DNA from: Chara braunii
Lineage: Eukaryota > Streptophyta > Charophyceae > Charales > Characeae
Direction: 5' to 3'
Assembly: GCA_003427395.1 (NCBI GenBank)
Contig: BFEA01000336.1
Span: forward strand, 95,681-149,231
DNA length: 53,551 nt
This document shows, piece by piece, positions 19,600 to 30,771 of the stretch (the first letter of the stretch is position 1; every line of letters starts with the position of its first letter). Both the position numbers and the translations under genes were made by a program. The notes beneath the pieces are model-generated. The model worked only from the letters and a program-made list of their open reading frames with translations. It did no database searches and was not told the origin of the DNA.

Positions 19600-19671
19600 N
19601 GNAAAAAAAAAAAAAAAAAAAAAAAAAAAACCCATAAAGCCCAAAAANAAAAAANACNAAGGAAAANANAA
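19600..19671. other. Ambiguous A-rich patch
   Basis: A run of about 30 A residues and eight Ns marks unresolved sequence; nothing can be called. Confidence 0.6.
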
Positions 19672-20170
19672 AAATTTGTGGGCATGCGGGCGGGGGCGTG
19701 CCCCAACTCAACTGCAACCACCAAGCAACAAGCCTCAAACCCGAGCAACAATAACATAATAATATTCAGGTGGCTTTGTGGGTGGGTGGGTGGCTGGCTG
19801 GTGGCCCGGGCAAAAAAAATAAAAATTGTGGGAGGGCGAGCAGCGGGCCGGCACGCGTGGGCGCCAACCCTAGCTGCAACCACCACGCAGCAAGCTTCAA
19901 AACCCAGCTACAATAAGATAATAGTATTGGTATGGGTGGGTGGGTGGGATGGTGGTGGCTCGTGGAAAAAAATTGTTGTGCGAGGACGAGTGGGCAGGCG
20001 GGCGCGCATGCGCTAACCCCGGCTGCAACCACCAAACAGCAAGCTTCAAACCCGAGCTACAATAACTTGATAATATTGGGGTGGGTGGGTGGGTAGGTGG
20101 GTGGGTGGGTGAGTGGATGAGTGACTGATGGCCCGAAAAGAAAAAAAATTGTGGGCGAGCGAGCAGCGGG
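19672..20170. repeat. G-rich minisatellite, about 150-175 bp period
   Basis: Three full units and part of a fourth start with (A)n-TTGTGGG/TTGTTGTG at about 19675, 19826, 19973 and 20148. Each contains GCTGCAACCACCA(A/C)(G/A)CA, CAAGC(C/T)TCAAA and ACAATAA, then a GGGTGGGTGGGT run. The run at about 20080-20115 has many GGG tracts separated by single T, a strong G-quadruplex motif on this strand. No coding is expected. Confidence 0.75.
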
Positions 20171-21199
20171 TGGACGCACGCTGTTGGAGGGCGCGATGTC
20201 TCAGTCTTCCACGGTGTACCAGGCACACCCCTCTCATGGGCCCTCAGTAGTGTATTGGGCTCGCTCTGTGCGCAACATGTTCCAGGACTAATCCGGCTGG
20301 TGCTCCCACAGCAAAAGAGTGGGGGTGCACCACTAGACATTCCTTCAGTCCTGCAGTACAGTAAAGCATGACCGGCTTGCGGCCGTGGTAGTCGTCGGGC
20401 TCGCCCAGGGACGTGAAGGTAGAGGGACCGGTGCGGTCTTTTCTGCTGCGCGCCGACTTCCCTCTAGGCAAGTTATAAGTTATGTGCATAAGGTTGTGGT
20501 CACAATTAAGTGGAAAGTTACATAAAAAAAGAAAACAAAAAATTAAGAAACTAGGAAGAGTCACGCGTCAGATGTGTGCCTGATCCGGGCCTTCACTTTA
20601 GTCTCAAAGGGTCTAAAGGCCTTTGTCTACCGCGACGTTACAACTTTTTGCGAGGATCTTAGTCTACTGGAATTTATTTCGCCTTTTCAAATTTTGTTCC
20701 CCTTTCTGTCACTTCATGGGGGAACTAACGATTCGTTTTTGAACCACGATCACAAGCTAGCGGCCTTGACTGGTCTGGCCCTTCGCATCTCATTTACCGC
20801 AGGTTCGACCTGCCGAGTGCTGCATTGTAAGTCCCCAAAATGGGAGCACCCACGACCGCTTTGGTAGGAAGGTCATCACCCCCATGGAAGGTCATGAGCC
20901 CCCTCCTTGCCATCGAACAAGGGTACCCATTAGGGATAGTTCGATGACCTCCTTTGAAGGGAGGAACACAACTGTCGATACCCCGTTATGGAACCACTGG
21001 ACGTCACGCTAGTGGTCTCTCCAAACAAAGTAAAAAAGGATTGCAAGAGTCGTGCATGGCTATGACCATCGAAAACTAAGGTTCATTCTATTTCAATTTA
21101 TGTCTTTTTATTCTATTTAGTTATAAACAATGAAAATAAAACGATAACATTCTTTTCATTCAAGTGTCATTTTAGGACGAGTATCCTTACGTCACTCGT
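20171..21199. other. Unassigned; may hold element D 3' sequence
   Basis: No gene or matched repeat is supported in this kilobase. Since element D reads leftward and its coding remnants stop at about 21200, its polypurine tract and 3' LTR should lie here, but no second LTR is present to define boundaries. A purine run on the minus strand lies near 20900-20915. Confidence 0.3.
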
Positions 21200-22710
21200 T
21201 TAGAACACAGGGATCGCGACACGTTTAAATGCTATATAAGGACAGAGGCCGAACCATTTGGCTACTTGGTTGTCAGTGAACGTTCGAGGTATTTTTAATC
21301 CTGGGGCTCTCCCTCTCGTGCGACGGTCTGCTCTCTCCGGAATCTCAGCTCCTATCTCTCCCTCAACCTGGCGTGGCTCCCGTGGTGGCTCCATAGGCAT
21401 GGGTTCCTCGATGTCAGGGTGCTCTTGGGCGTAGGCCGCCATGTCTATCGAACATAGAAAAGGCCTCTCTCCTCCTATCAGCTCTCTCTCGCTCCCTCTC
21501 TATCCTCATCGTCGGCGAAAGGGCCGCCTCTGAGGGGGGTGGTGGGATCTCCTCTTGTCGGGGCTCCTCCTCTCTCTCGCGTACCACTTCTGATACACCT
21601 TCCGATCCCAACCCCGCAGTGGGCCCCTGAGGTGGAGTGTCCTCTCCAACCTCTATCACCTCCTCTGCTATGCGTCCACCCTGAGCACCTCGCTCTACCT
21701 CTCGCCCTCCCTCACGGACATCCTCTCGTGGCACATCTCCAGTTGGCTCATCACGCCCCTCGTCACCCTGAGGCACCCTCCATTGCGAAGTATCCAGGTG
21801 CGCCTCCTGTTCCAGCAATGATCCTCCGGATGGCAGCACCTCCTCTCTCGCGTGCTGGGAAGATCTGCTCAACTCTGCTCTAGTAAAGCGCTGGAAGACC
21901 ACTACGCCTATCCCACACTCGGGATATGCCCCTCGCTCCTCCGCCACAGGTACTGACTCCTCCTCCCGCCTAGCGAGCGCCTTTCGTCCTCCTCGAGATG
22001 GCATGGCCTCTTTGGGCTCAGGGTCCCTCTATCTCTTGCTCCTCTGTCGTCTCTCAACCCTAGGCTGAGGTGGCTCTGATCGTCGAAAGGCCTCTCTCAA
22101 ATGTGCCCTGCAACTCTCATAGTCCCGAGCCATGTCTCTGATTGTCTGGCCAATGACCTCCCGACTTCCTGGTCTATAATGGCAACGTCCGCGCCCACTC
22201 ATCCCTCAATATGTGCTGATTGTGCATGAACTGCTCGAAGGCGGGGCGAAAGTCCTCCACATTTTTAATTTGCAGACGGATCGGCCTGCCATCTGGTCCT
22301 ACAGGTGATGGTCTCAGCTCCTGCATCCTCGCCTCCACCTCTGGCCAGGTCCTCGCCTCCCTACGGATCCGTGTGATGGGCTCCTCGAATCTGTCAGCTC
22401 CTCTCAGCCTCTCAATCACCCGGGTCACTGTCCAGCCCATGTGCTCCGCATGCCCTCTGAAATCGTCCAAGAAGAACTCTATATCCCCGTCGTCGTATAC
22501 GAGCGTGTGCTCCCTATGGCGAGACCTATGCTCGCTCGTAACCCCCTGATGCTCCCAATGGCCTCCGTGGCGGCCGCGTCCCCCTCCCTCCTCTCGCCAT
22601 GGCTGTCTTCGTAAAGTCAGACCTGCACAACAGGCGAAGGAGACGACAGACACACATTGGGGTAAGCAAACGGGCGGAAATAAAACAGGCTCAGGCCAAA
22701 CCAAGCACAC
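21200..22710 (-). pseudogene. Gag-like ORF located after the integrase, element D
   Basis: Reading leftward, 22710-22174 encodes a segment with DDGDIEFFLDDFRGHAEHMGW, RIRREARTWPEVEARMQELR and FEQFMHNQHILRDEW, a helical capsid-like pattern resembling retrotransposon Gag. After a stop and frameshift near 22170 it continues (IRDMARDYESCRAHLREAF), then an acidic, Arg/Glu/Pro-rich low-complexity part (22004-21414) and a short tail to 21200. No zinc knuckle is seen. The position, 78 bases downstream of the integrase C-terminus on the same strand, is unusual: Gag normally comes first. It could be an extra third ORF, or gag of a second element whose pol is gone. It is broken by at least two stops. 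Confidence 0.5.
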
Positions 22711-22787
22711 CCATCCAACCTATCCATCCTATCATCGCATTTTCCTCCTACGTCCTATCTATGAATCTTTTCTACATACTTGGGATC

Positions 22788-23668
22788 CTACTTTAAAGGA
22801 GTTGGATCATCTCTTGCCACAAATTTCTTCAGCCTCGTTCTCGATACCCAATCTTTCCATTCCGTTCCATCCAGCTCCTCAATCTGGTAGGCGCCGAAAT
22901 CTCCACATCGCACAATCCGATACGGCCCTAGCCAGCTTTTGTCAAGCTTCATGGACCACTGTTTCTCCAGGGATGAGTCATATAACAATACGACGTCCCC
23001 AACCGCCAAAGGTACCTTTCGTACGCGCGCCATCTGGTCCCAGCGAGCCTTATCCTCCATACGACTTTTTCCCACCTGATTGGACGCTTCTTGCACCCTT
23101 TTCTCAATCGCTCCTACCTATCGTGCCCGAATGTCGAGCAATTCCTCGAAGGACAGGTTGGTTTTTAAGTCCAACTCTCAATTGGGAAAGTAGCGTGCCT
23201 CCCTTACCATAGCGTGGCTGGCGCGTACTTAGTGGTCCTCTTCACCGTAATATTCTCAACAAAAAACGCCGCCCTTAGGTATCTTGGCCACTGATTAGGC
23301 CTACCTTCAGTCCACTTAGCCACAAGGTTCGTGATGGTGCTATGCCCTCTTTCAACTGGAGCATTTGCCTGGGGGTGTGCGGTCGTGGTATAATTGGCTA
23401 CCACGCAATACCTTGACAACAACTCTTGCCAGGCCTGGCAGGTAAACTCCGACCCTCTATCCATCACGAACTCTCTGACAAAGGGACAACGTAGGTAGTA
23501 TTCCTCGATATAGCTTACCAAAACCGAACCAGTCTTTGTACGAATGGCACGTCCATCTACAAAGTCACAAAGGTTATCACGTGCATGGAAGATATAATTG
23601 TAGCCATGATCCCCAAGTGGCATGAAGAGGAAGTCGAGATGTACTACGGCCCCCACTTCCCTTTCTAA
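22788..23668 (-). pseudogene. Integrase core and C-terminal domain, element D
   Basis: 23656-23204 encodes the catalytic core. The acidic triad is visible as the Asp in VHLDFLFMP, the Asp in FVMDRGSEF and the Glu in NAPVERGHSTI. After a break near 23200-23100, 23096-22788 encodes the C-terminal domain (KARWDQMARVRKVPLAVGDV, then LGPYRIVRCGDFGAYQIEEL), a GPY/F-type fold. Integrase would insert the element cDNA into host chromosomes. The N-terminal zinc finger lies on the far side of the nested hAT-like MITE. The domain ends in a short LKKFVARDDPTPLK tail, unlike the chromodomain-like tails of B, C, E and G. Confidence 0.8.
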
Positions 23669-23676
23669 CCTTGGAT

Positions 23677-24268
23677 CATGGCTATGATCCGGACGTCAGG
23701 ACGGCCGTCCAGACGGTTCGGATTCAGTCTGGACTCCAGACATCCGGTCTGGAAGGTCTGGATCTACCAAAATTCGAGGCAAAAAAAAAAAAAAAAGGGT
23801 CGAGGACCCTTTCCCATCGAGGAGCCAAGCCCCCAAAATTGTTTTGGGTTTTTTTTAGGCCCGTTTATGGTTTTTTGGGAGATCTGGACATGCTCTCTAT
23901 CTATAATAATTTATTAGACAACCCCAATTTTTTAATTATTAATAATTCATTACCTTTATTAGTTTTTAAAGTCTTTTTTAAAGCTTTTTTTTAGTTTTTG
24001 ACTTGTAACTCAAGTTTGTTTAGGAATTCTGACATGACTCGAAGGCAAAAGTGGTTTGCATTGTTATTCTGCATAGCATTTTTTTTTTCCAGATTTTTTT
24101 TTTTTTTTTTTTTTTAATGGTCCGAACATTTCCGGACCTGTCCAGACATCTGGACCGTCCGGAGGTCCGGAAATGTCCAAAATTCCGGACGTCCGGAAAC
24201 TACCGGACACGGGTCCGGTTCCATGTACGGAAATATCCGGGTCCGGGTCCGGGTCCGGCGTAGCCATG
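23677..24268. mobile_element. hAT-like MITE, 592 bp, with 8-bp target duplication
   Basis: CCTTGGAT occurs on both sides (23669-23676 and 24269-24276). The ends are inverted: CATGGCTATGATCCGGAC at the left and the reverse complement of CATGGCTACGCCGGACCC at the right. The subterminal parts are dense in TCCGGAC motifs on both sides and the middle is AT-rich with poly-A/T. An 8-bp duplication with short terminal repeats is typical of the hAT superfamily. There is no transposase. Excision in silico rejoins the integrase coding sequence of element D. Confidence 0.8.
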
Positions 24269-24276
24269 CCTTGGAT

Positions 24277-24735
24277 GCAGCGGCTCTCCTGGCCTCTGAG
24301 GAGACCGTTCTGACCATCTCCATCATTCCGTCCCAATAGTCTAGCTCGCTTATCTTAGCATATGTGGTACTAACGTAGCATACGTGGTACTAACTCCTTG
24401 ATGTCCTCCCGCAATGCCATCATGAAGCGCAACTATATCGATCTAACAGTTCCTGCCACACACAACTCTTTTGGGGTTTCCCACTTGCCTTTTTACAAAA
24501 AATGACCATCTCGAACCAAATAGAGATGCCTCCTCTTTTGAGCCCTTTCGCTAGCATCCCTATCTCGTATCTCACATGATAGGAGAAGTCCCAGCTCCAG
24601 GTAGATTCCATCATACTCCTCTACACGGAATGCCTCTTTGATCTCTCCCTCCTCAAACTCGTCATCCTCGCTCTCAAGCACAACATCTTCATTCTCAGCT
24701 AGATTCAATGAGCTTATCTGATCAAAGTTCCCCTG
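24277..24735 (-). pseudogene. Linker and zinc-finger region before integrase, element D
   Basis: Reading leftward: an acidic linker (ESEDDEFEEGEIKEAFRVEE, then YDGIYLELGLLLSCEIRDRD), then in another frame VALHDGIAGGHQG, which keeps the two histidines of the HHCC integrase zinc finger, and ISELDYWDGMMEM. The two cysteines are not clearly preserved. A 20-base tandem duplication (ATGTGGTACTAACGTAGCAT region, 24357-24396) adds a frameshift. Everything upstream, including the reverse transcriptase, is missing where element C sequence starts on the opposite strand. Confidence 0.65.
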
Positions 24736-25523
24736 CAGAAGCGTATTGACGAGGAGGTACATTCCTCCCATCAATTCCTTGTGCTGAAGCGTATTGACCC
24801 GAAGGTGGATGTTGCAGATTGGGTCACTGTCCAAAAAACCTACCTGAGTGGGTTCAAATGTGATGAGGACGTCAAGATGTCTGCCAACCTTGCTCGCTTG
24901 GAGCGGACTGCATTGAAAGGTGGACTTCCACCTCCAACAAGCAGGGGATGAAAATGGCTGATTGGACACAAAGGTTGGGGGTGGCTGGTTTTCTGCAGGC
25001 TCTGCAGGATAGGTTTGCAGACAAGGAGCAGGTCAGGAAAGCAGCAGATAAAATTATGCGTCTGGGCCAAAAGAAATTTGATGGATCCTTGTCCAAACTC
25101 TATTCTACCTTTGAGAGTCTGACTTCGACTCCAGGGTTAGAGATGAGTGAGCAGGATCTGCTCGTTCATTTCTTGCGTGCAGCGCCTGAGCAATACCAAC
25201 TCGCTTTATTCTCTCAGGGCCACAAGGATTGGCGGTCCTTTGGCAGAGCATCCCTGGACTTGGAGTCCAAACTCCATGTCCAGGAAGCACCTTCTGAAGG
25301 AAGGAAGGGACCCTCCTCCAAAGGGAGAAGGAGGAGGAAGGGTGCCCTGTTTGCTGCTGCAGCTTCCGGATCAGATAGTGACGCAGCATCTCAAGGTGGG
25401 AACCCTCCACCTGAGACTGCTTCACCATCTGCTGCAGGTTCTGTTGTTCTTGCCCTGGCTGATGCTTTGATGGGCCTGACAAAGGGCAAAGCCCCAACCC
25501 AGAAAGCATCAACCAGCAAATAG
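24736..25523 (+). pseudogene. Gag, element C (5'-truncated)
   Basis: The capsid-like region starts in mid-protein (KRIDPKVDVADWVTVQKTYL ... KMSANLARLERTALK). Loss of one base at about 24917, in AAAGGTGGACT, shifts it into the frame that continues MKMADWTQRLGVAGFLQALQ to SKLYSTFESLTSTPG and a Lys/Arg-rich linker (KGRRRRKGALFAAA). It ends in a TAG at 25521-25523. No 5' LTR, leader or Gag N terminus remains. Downstream frames carry the knuckle and protease. Confidence 0.8.
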
Positions 25524-25570
25524 GGGAAAGGAAAGGGACGTGCCTCTTCCCCTGGTGCCAGAGAGTTCCT

Positions 25571-25759
25571 TTGCCACGTGATGTCCGATGGCCAGCTCAT
25601 CCCCTTGATCCTTCCACCTTCCCCTGGCATGCACTCAAGATCCAGGAGGGGGTATGGAGGAAGAGAAAGGACAAGGGGGTCTGCCTGAGATGCGAGGGGG
25701 ACCGTTTCTTAAAGGACTGTCCCAACATGCCTCGCAAGTCTACAGGCAGCTTTAGTTAA
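25571..25759 (+). pseudogene. Gag zinc-knuckle remnant, element C
   Basis: CLRCEGDRFLKDC stands where a CX2CX4HX4C knuckle is expected. One residue is missing and the zinc-binding His is gone (Arg-Phe in its place), so this knuckle could not bind zinc normally. Confidence 0.65.
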
Positions 25760-25779
25760 AAAAACTAGAGCAGAGAGAG

Positions 25780-26480
25780 GTGGAAGGAGCAACTCCTTCC
25801 ACCAGTGCTGATTCACTTTCAGATGAGGGTGAATCTTCACATTCTCTCGCTGGTTCTTCCATTTCTGGAGTTGCATCTTCAGGGTCTTTCACTTTTGAAG
25901 ACTCTGAGTTGGATGACACGTGGGAGGAGGACGATGCTCAGTGCCTTGCTGACCTTTTCTTGTCCTTGCAGGGAAAGAAGATAAAGCATAGGTCTGAACT
26001 CATCCTTCTTCGACCCTTCATCCTGGGAGCCAAGATCAAAGGGCTCTTGGACTGTGGGGCTACTCGCAACTTCATCTCTCCCAAGGCAGTCAGCAAGCTG
26101 CACTTGGATCAGAGGTTGGTGAAATTACGACAACCTATAGAGGTTCGCATTGGGGACTCTTCCACAGTCAGGATCACCACTGTTGTCAAGGGCCTACCTG
26201 TGTCCTTTGACAAGCAGGAGAAATCAGGCACTGCCTGAATTTCTATGTGTTCCCTAACGTTCCCTTTGACCTCGTCTTCTCTATGCAGTGGTTTGGTGCC
26301 ACCAATCCTAGGATCGACTGGCCGATCCCTAGGGTTGAGCTACCTGACCGGCATGGGGTTTATCGCCTTTGTATGCTCGCTAAACCATCCGGCCAACAGC
26401 TGTTATTGCATGAGTGCTTGCAGATTTCTGCGATTTTCACGCCAGACTGACAACGCTCATCTATTTGTGGCTTATGTCAA
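25780..26480 (+). pseudogene. Protease region, element C
   Basis: A Ser/Glu-rich linker (ADSLSDEGESSHSLAGSS) precedes the retropepsin domain. The active-site block is GLLDCGATRNFISP, with Cys in the place of the usual Ser/Thr of D-S/T-G. The frame stops at 26238. The remaining part of the domain continues in other frames (FPNVPFDLVFSMQWFGATNP, DWPIPRVELPDRHGVYRL) up to the reverse transcriptase. Confidence 0.75.
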
Positions 26481-26486
26481 ACAGAC

Positions 26487-27377
26487 GTGGCTTATGCCAA
26501 ACAGACTGACGTGGAGACTGCTCCCAGTCCCTCTCAAATTCAGCATGTTGTTGACCGCTTCTTCGATCTTATGGAGGAGCCTACTGGACTTGTCCATAGG
26601 CAGACCAAACATAAGATTGAGATCCTGCCTGGTTCGGTCCCTCCCAAGGGCCGAGTCTACAGGATGTCACCTGCTGAACTTGAAGAGCTCAGGAAACAGT
26701 TAGAGACCTTGACCAGCAAGGGCTGGATCACGCCCAACACATCTGAGTTTGGGGCACCAGTCCTCTTTGTTCCAAAAGGGAATGGTGAGTTCAGGATGTG
26801 CGTGGACTATCGTGGTCTCAACAAAATCATGAGGAAGTCTACAGAGCCCCTTCCTCGCATTGATGATCTGTTGGACATGGTGCAGGGGCGTACCATTTTT
26901 AGCAAGATCGGCCTCGAATCTGGTTATCACCAGATTGAGATGGCTGAAGGTGATGTCCACAAGACAACCTTCAAAACCAGGTATGGCACATATGAGTACC
27001 TGGTCATGCCATTCGGTCTCTGCAATGCCCCAGGCACCTTCCAAACAGAGATGCATCGCATACTTGGGCCTTACCTGGACAAGTTCGTAGTTGTCTACCT
27101 TGATGATATCTTGGTATTCACTCATTCTGTCCAAGAGCATGCGCAACATCTGGCTCTGGTCCTCCAAGCCTTACGTGAAAACCAGTATATGATTAACAGG
27201 GATAAATCCTCTTTTGGGGTTCCCTCTGTGGTCTATCTGGGTCGTGTCATTTCTGGAGAAGGGTTGGCTCCTGAAGCAACGAAAGTTGTTGCAGTTCAGG
27301 ACCGACCGCGACCTGCTAACATTCGTGATGTCCGATCATTCTTCAGACTTGCATCTTATTGCATCTCCCTTGACTGA
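26487..27377 (+). pseudogene. Reverse transcriptase, element C
   Basis: The frame covers the RT fingers and palm: [72 protein letters not shown] and VVVYLDDILVF. The YLDD motif is intact, but motif A reads FSKIGLESGY, where the family has [10 protein letters not shown]; the first catalytic aspartate is therefore glycine, which should abolish polymerase activity. A short deletion after RSFFRLASYC joins it to the RNase H frame. No ATG is needed because it is part of Gag-Pol. Confidence 0.9.
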
Positions 27378-27936
27378 TCTCACAAAGAAAGACACTTCCT
27401 TTCTTTGGACATCAGAATGTCAGGAGGCCTTCACACGTCTCAAGGAGGCCTTAATTTGTACCCTTGTCTTGAAGTTACCTGACCCTACCCTGCCTTTTGT
27501 GCTTACCATTGATGCTAGTCGCTATGGTGTAGGGGCGGTACTTCAACAGGACGATGGGAATGGTCTGCAGCCTATCGAATATATGAGCAAGAAGATCAAA
27601 ACAAAGAAGCTGCAGGATTCTACCTATGAGAAAGAGCTTTATGCTTTTGTGTCAGCGCTCAAGCATTGGAAGCACTTCCTCCTGGGCATGCACTTCAATA
27701 TCTTCTCAGATCACTCCACCCTACAGTGGATGAAGTCCCAGGGAGAACTGAATGCCAAGCTTGCTCGCTACATCCAGTTCATTGACACGTTTGACTTTGA
27801 ACTGAGACACAAGAAGGGTTGCTACAATCGAGTAGCAGATGCCCTTTCCCGTAGGCCTGATGCTCTTTTCCAGATCTCCTTTACTCACTCATTTGGAGAA
27901 AGGACTCATCAGACCATTGCCCGTTTGCTGCCCTAA
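27345..27936 (+). pseudogene. RNase H domain, element C
   Basis: The frame carries LTDLTKKDTSFLWTSECQEA, then the RNase H active-site acidic residues in TIDASRYGVG, YEKELYAF, FSDHSTLQW and RVADALSRRPD. All four look intact. It degrades the RNA strand during reverse transcription. It is offset from the RT frame by the small deletion at about 27345. Confidence 0.88.
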
Positions 27937-28073
27937 GATAAGATTTTTGGGCCTATTGTGAGGAATCTCCAAGATGATGCTGCCTTTGAACCAGGATATA
28001 CTCCGGTTTCACATGCAGCAGAGGTGAGGAACGCCTGTGCATTCCCCAGGACCGCAAGCTGAGGACACTTCCG
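27937..28073 (+). other. Pol linker between RNase H and integrase, element C
   Basis: The reading frame is broken here, but pieces of the normal linker remain. No separate gene is present. Confidence 0.5.
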
Positions 28074-29354
28074 ATGCCAGAGTGTCATGATGCTTGTGGT
28101 CACTTTGGTGCCCTCAAATCTTATGCAGCCCTATCGCAGCGCTTCTTCTGGAAGGAGATGAGGAGTGACATGCTGCATTATGTAGAAACCTGTGAGTTAT
28201 GCCAAAGGAACGAGGTTGTACGTCGACCTCCCCTTGGCCTACTCAAACCACTACCTATCCCAGATGCACCTGCACAGTCAGTGTCGATTGATTTTACTGA
28301 CTTGGGTAGGACCACGCCTCATGGTATGCGTCAGGTTATGGTATGTGTAGACTGGTTCTCTAAATATGCAGAATTCATCCCCTTACCAACTGAGGCACGC
28401 GTTCCGGCCGTTCAGGCGGCATTTGCTGACAGGTGGGTTACACATTATGGACCACCCACCTCTATCGTCAGTGACCGAGATCCTCGCTTTTGCAGCAATG
28501 AGTGGCAATCCTACTGCAGGGATTACCTTCATTCCAGATTGGATATGACCTCTGGTCGTCATCCTGAAGCCAATGGACAGTTGCTGCGTCCTGAGATCAG
28601 TCCCGATCAGCAGGAGTGGGATCTCCATTTGGGTCGTGCACAACTTGTGTACAACACGTCTGTACACTCCTCTACTGGCTTTACACCCTACCGGTTGCAC
28701 TGGGGTCGTGAGCCACGGCAGCCTCTCGATGACATCATCGATAAGGCTACCCCTACGTTGACACCTCGAACTACAGAATTCACCAAGCGTTACCGTGTGG
28801 ACATAGAGCGCGCCCGTGCTAACCTGCTGAAAGCCCAAAAGGCTATGATTCAGCATGCTAACAAGCACAGGCGTCCTTCTACTATTCGCACAGGTGACTG
28901 GGTGTGGGTATTCAGTTCTGAGATGTCGTGAGAGGAGGATATTTCGCCTAAGCTGTTGCCATGATATATGGGTCCATGGCAGGTCTTAGATACAGTGGGA
29001 GATGATCCATTTGGACCATCCTATACAGTGGCCGTCCCTCTGCATCTACAAACCTACCCTGTCTTCCATGCATCTAAGCTGTTGCCGTTCACGTCAGTTG
29101 ATGCATTCCCAGACAGGCCTCCTCAGTTCGGTCCCCCTATCCCTGGTAAAGGATATGAGGTGGAACTTGTGGAGGATGAGTCAGGTATAGGTCCAGATAA
29201 GGAGTACCTTGTGAAGTTCTTGTACCAGCCGCGTATTGAGGATCGCCGGTTTACTCGCAAGGAACTTCTGAAGACTGCAAAGTCTGTTATCCTCAAATAT
29301 GAGGCCGCACAGAAGGGAGTATCCCTTCGGCGCTCTGCACGCCTACGCCCCTAG
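28074..29354 (+). pseudogene. Integrase with chromodomain-like tail, element C
   Basis: The zinc finger is present (CHDACGHFG with H-X4-H, then CELCQRN with C-X2-C). The core has Asp in SVSIDFTDLG, Asp in IVSDRDPRF and Glu in HPEANGQ. Immediately after ANGQ a short in-frame deletion removes the usual helix, since LLRPEISPDQQEWD follows at once. The frame stops at 28931 (TGA in a CGA-like position) and resumes at 28968 with GPWQVLDTVGDDPFGPSYTV (GPY/F motif) and KEYLVKFLYQPRIEDRRFTR, KELLKTAKSVILKYE. The last part aligns with a chromodomain pattern but lacks its usual WEP block. Confidence 0.88.
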
Positions 29355-29370
29355 CTCGAAGGTCCTCGCT

Positions 29371-29387
29371 CCGGGGGAGGGTAGGTC
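29371..29387 (+). promoter_or_regulatory. Polypurine tract, element C
   Basis: CCGGGGGAGGGTAGG directly precedes the LTR start and would prime plus-strand synthesis. Confidence 0.6.
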
Positions 29388-30582
29388 TGCAATGACTTGC
29401 TGTTTTCTGGTCGCCTGTACCATAGGTAGGGTAGATTTGTAATTTTGTTTAGCTGAGGGCAAACCGAGAAACCTACCTTTGTGAGGGACATACCTACAAA
29501 TTTGGGAAAATAGAGGCCCAACACTAACTGAATTTCCTACAGCTACCCTAACTGCGTTTAGCAGGCCCGGGCTACCCTAGGACAGACAGGCCCTAAGCGC
29601 CTATGCTGATAGACGGTCCTATAGCCTATAGCCGGGTACGGTAGAGGCTGAGAGGCCGAACTGATACGATACCGGTCGGTCAGTTAGTCCGGTCTGGGTC
29701 GATTCTAGGCTAGCTTAGTCTATAGATAGGATGGGCACATCGGTTCAGGGCTTTTGGCAGTTGGTACCGATTACATCGCTGCTGTGCTACGGGTGAACCG
29801 GAAGTGGTGACGGCTTAGCGTGGAAGGAGACATGCATAGCCAGACCTTCGGAGCGCCGGCCATAGCTGGGACCTGCGCTGTACTCTGCCAGCACGCAAGG
29901 GCTGACAGAGGTTTGGGCTGCCCTGCTGGACCCTCCTCCAGAGTGGGGTTCCAGGGTGGTGGCGCTGCAGCCATAGCTGCAGCTTCTCCCTCAGAGGTCA
30001 CCTTGTCAGGGTTTGGTGGCACTGCTGCAGACTTCCATCCGGGAAGTCTTCCGCCACTTCGTCATCATCAGATACTGTGGCGCTGGTCTTCTTCTTCATC
30101 CTCTGAGTGGTGCTTGGCCTCAGAGGCCTGTTTCAGAGTAGCGCTTCCCTTTGGAGGTTGTATCTGGGTGGCGCTTGATGTTTTAGGGGCTCAGGGTGTT
30201 ACGAGTGGTTACTCAGGGTTGGGGAGTGAAGCGCTGCTCATTTCTGAGCAGCACACCGTAGTACTGAGGTTATCCTGACAATTCGAGACTCCGAGTTTAA
30301 TAAACCAGTGTGTAACTGGGTTTGGAGTATCATCGTTTCATTGTTTTCCTTGATGTGATCTGCTCGGCTTTTCTTTATGACTGGTTGTGAGGATTGAGTG
30401 GAGTGAATTGCACTTTCAGTGTACCCTGTCATATCGCATGGTCAAGTCTTCCGATGTGTTTCTCTCTCCCCGTGCGGTGTGATACTCCTATCCTCTCCCC
30501 TTCCTTCTGTGTGTATGGGCATACCTGGAAGTCTATGTGTGCGAGTGTTGGTCTCAGACAACAAACAACCAGAATCATAACA
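29388..30582 (+). mobile_element. Element C 3' LTR
   Basis: It starts TGCAATGACTTGCTG just after the polypurine tract and ends AATCATAACA. This length (about 1.2 kb) and TG...CA ends fit a plant Ty3/gypsy LTR. No partner LTR is in the window, so both ends are by motif. No coding sequence lies inside. Confidence 0.6.
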
Positions 30583-30599
30583 CAGGGGTAGGCCCCAGC

Positions 30600-30735
30600 A
30601 ACAGTATAAAGTCAGATTTGCTTGGAAGATCGCTGGTTTACTAGAGATGAGCTGGTAGAAACAGCGTCACTCATAGTGTCTTATTATGAGAGAGCTAGGA
30701 GGGGCATTAACATAATTGACAGATAAAGTTTGTAA
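30600..30735 (+). pseudogene. Integrase tail of element F
   Basis: CAGTATAAAGTCAGATTTGC encodes QYKVRFAW. After a one-base shift come DRWFTRDELVETA and IVSYYERARRGINIIDR, then a stop. This matches the end of element E pol (DRWLTRTGLLETA). Only the last 45 or so residues of pol are present, abutting the end of the element C LTR. Confidence 0.7.
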
Positions 30736-30771
30736 CTTTCTCGGAGCACCTCGAAATCAGGTCGGCGAGAT

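Noticed and set aside
19407-20340. Pro/His-rich minus-strand frames
   Set aside because: Translations of the GGGT minisatellite.
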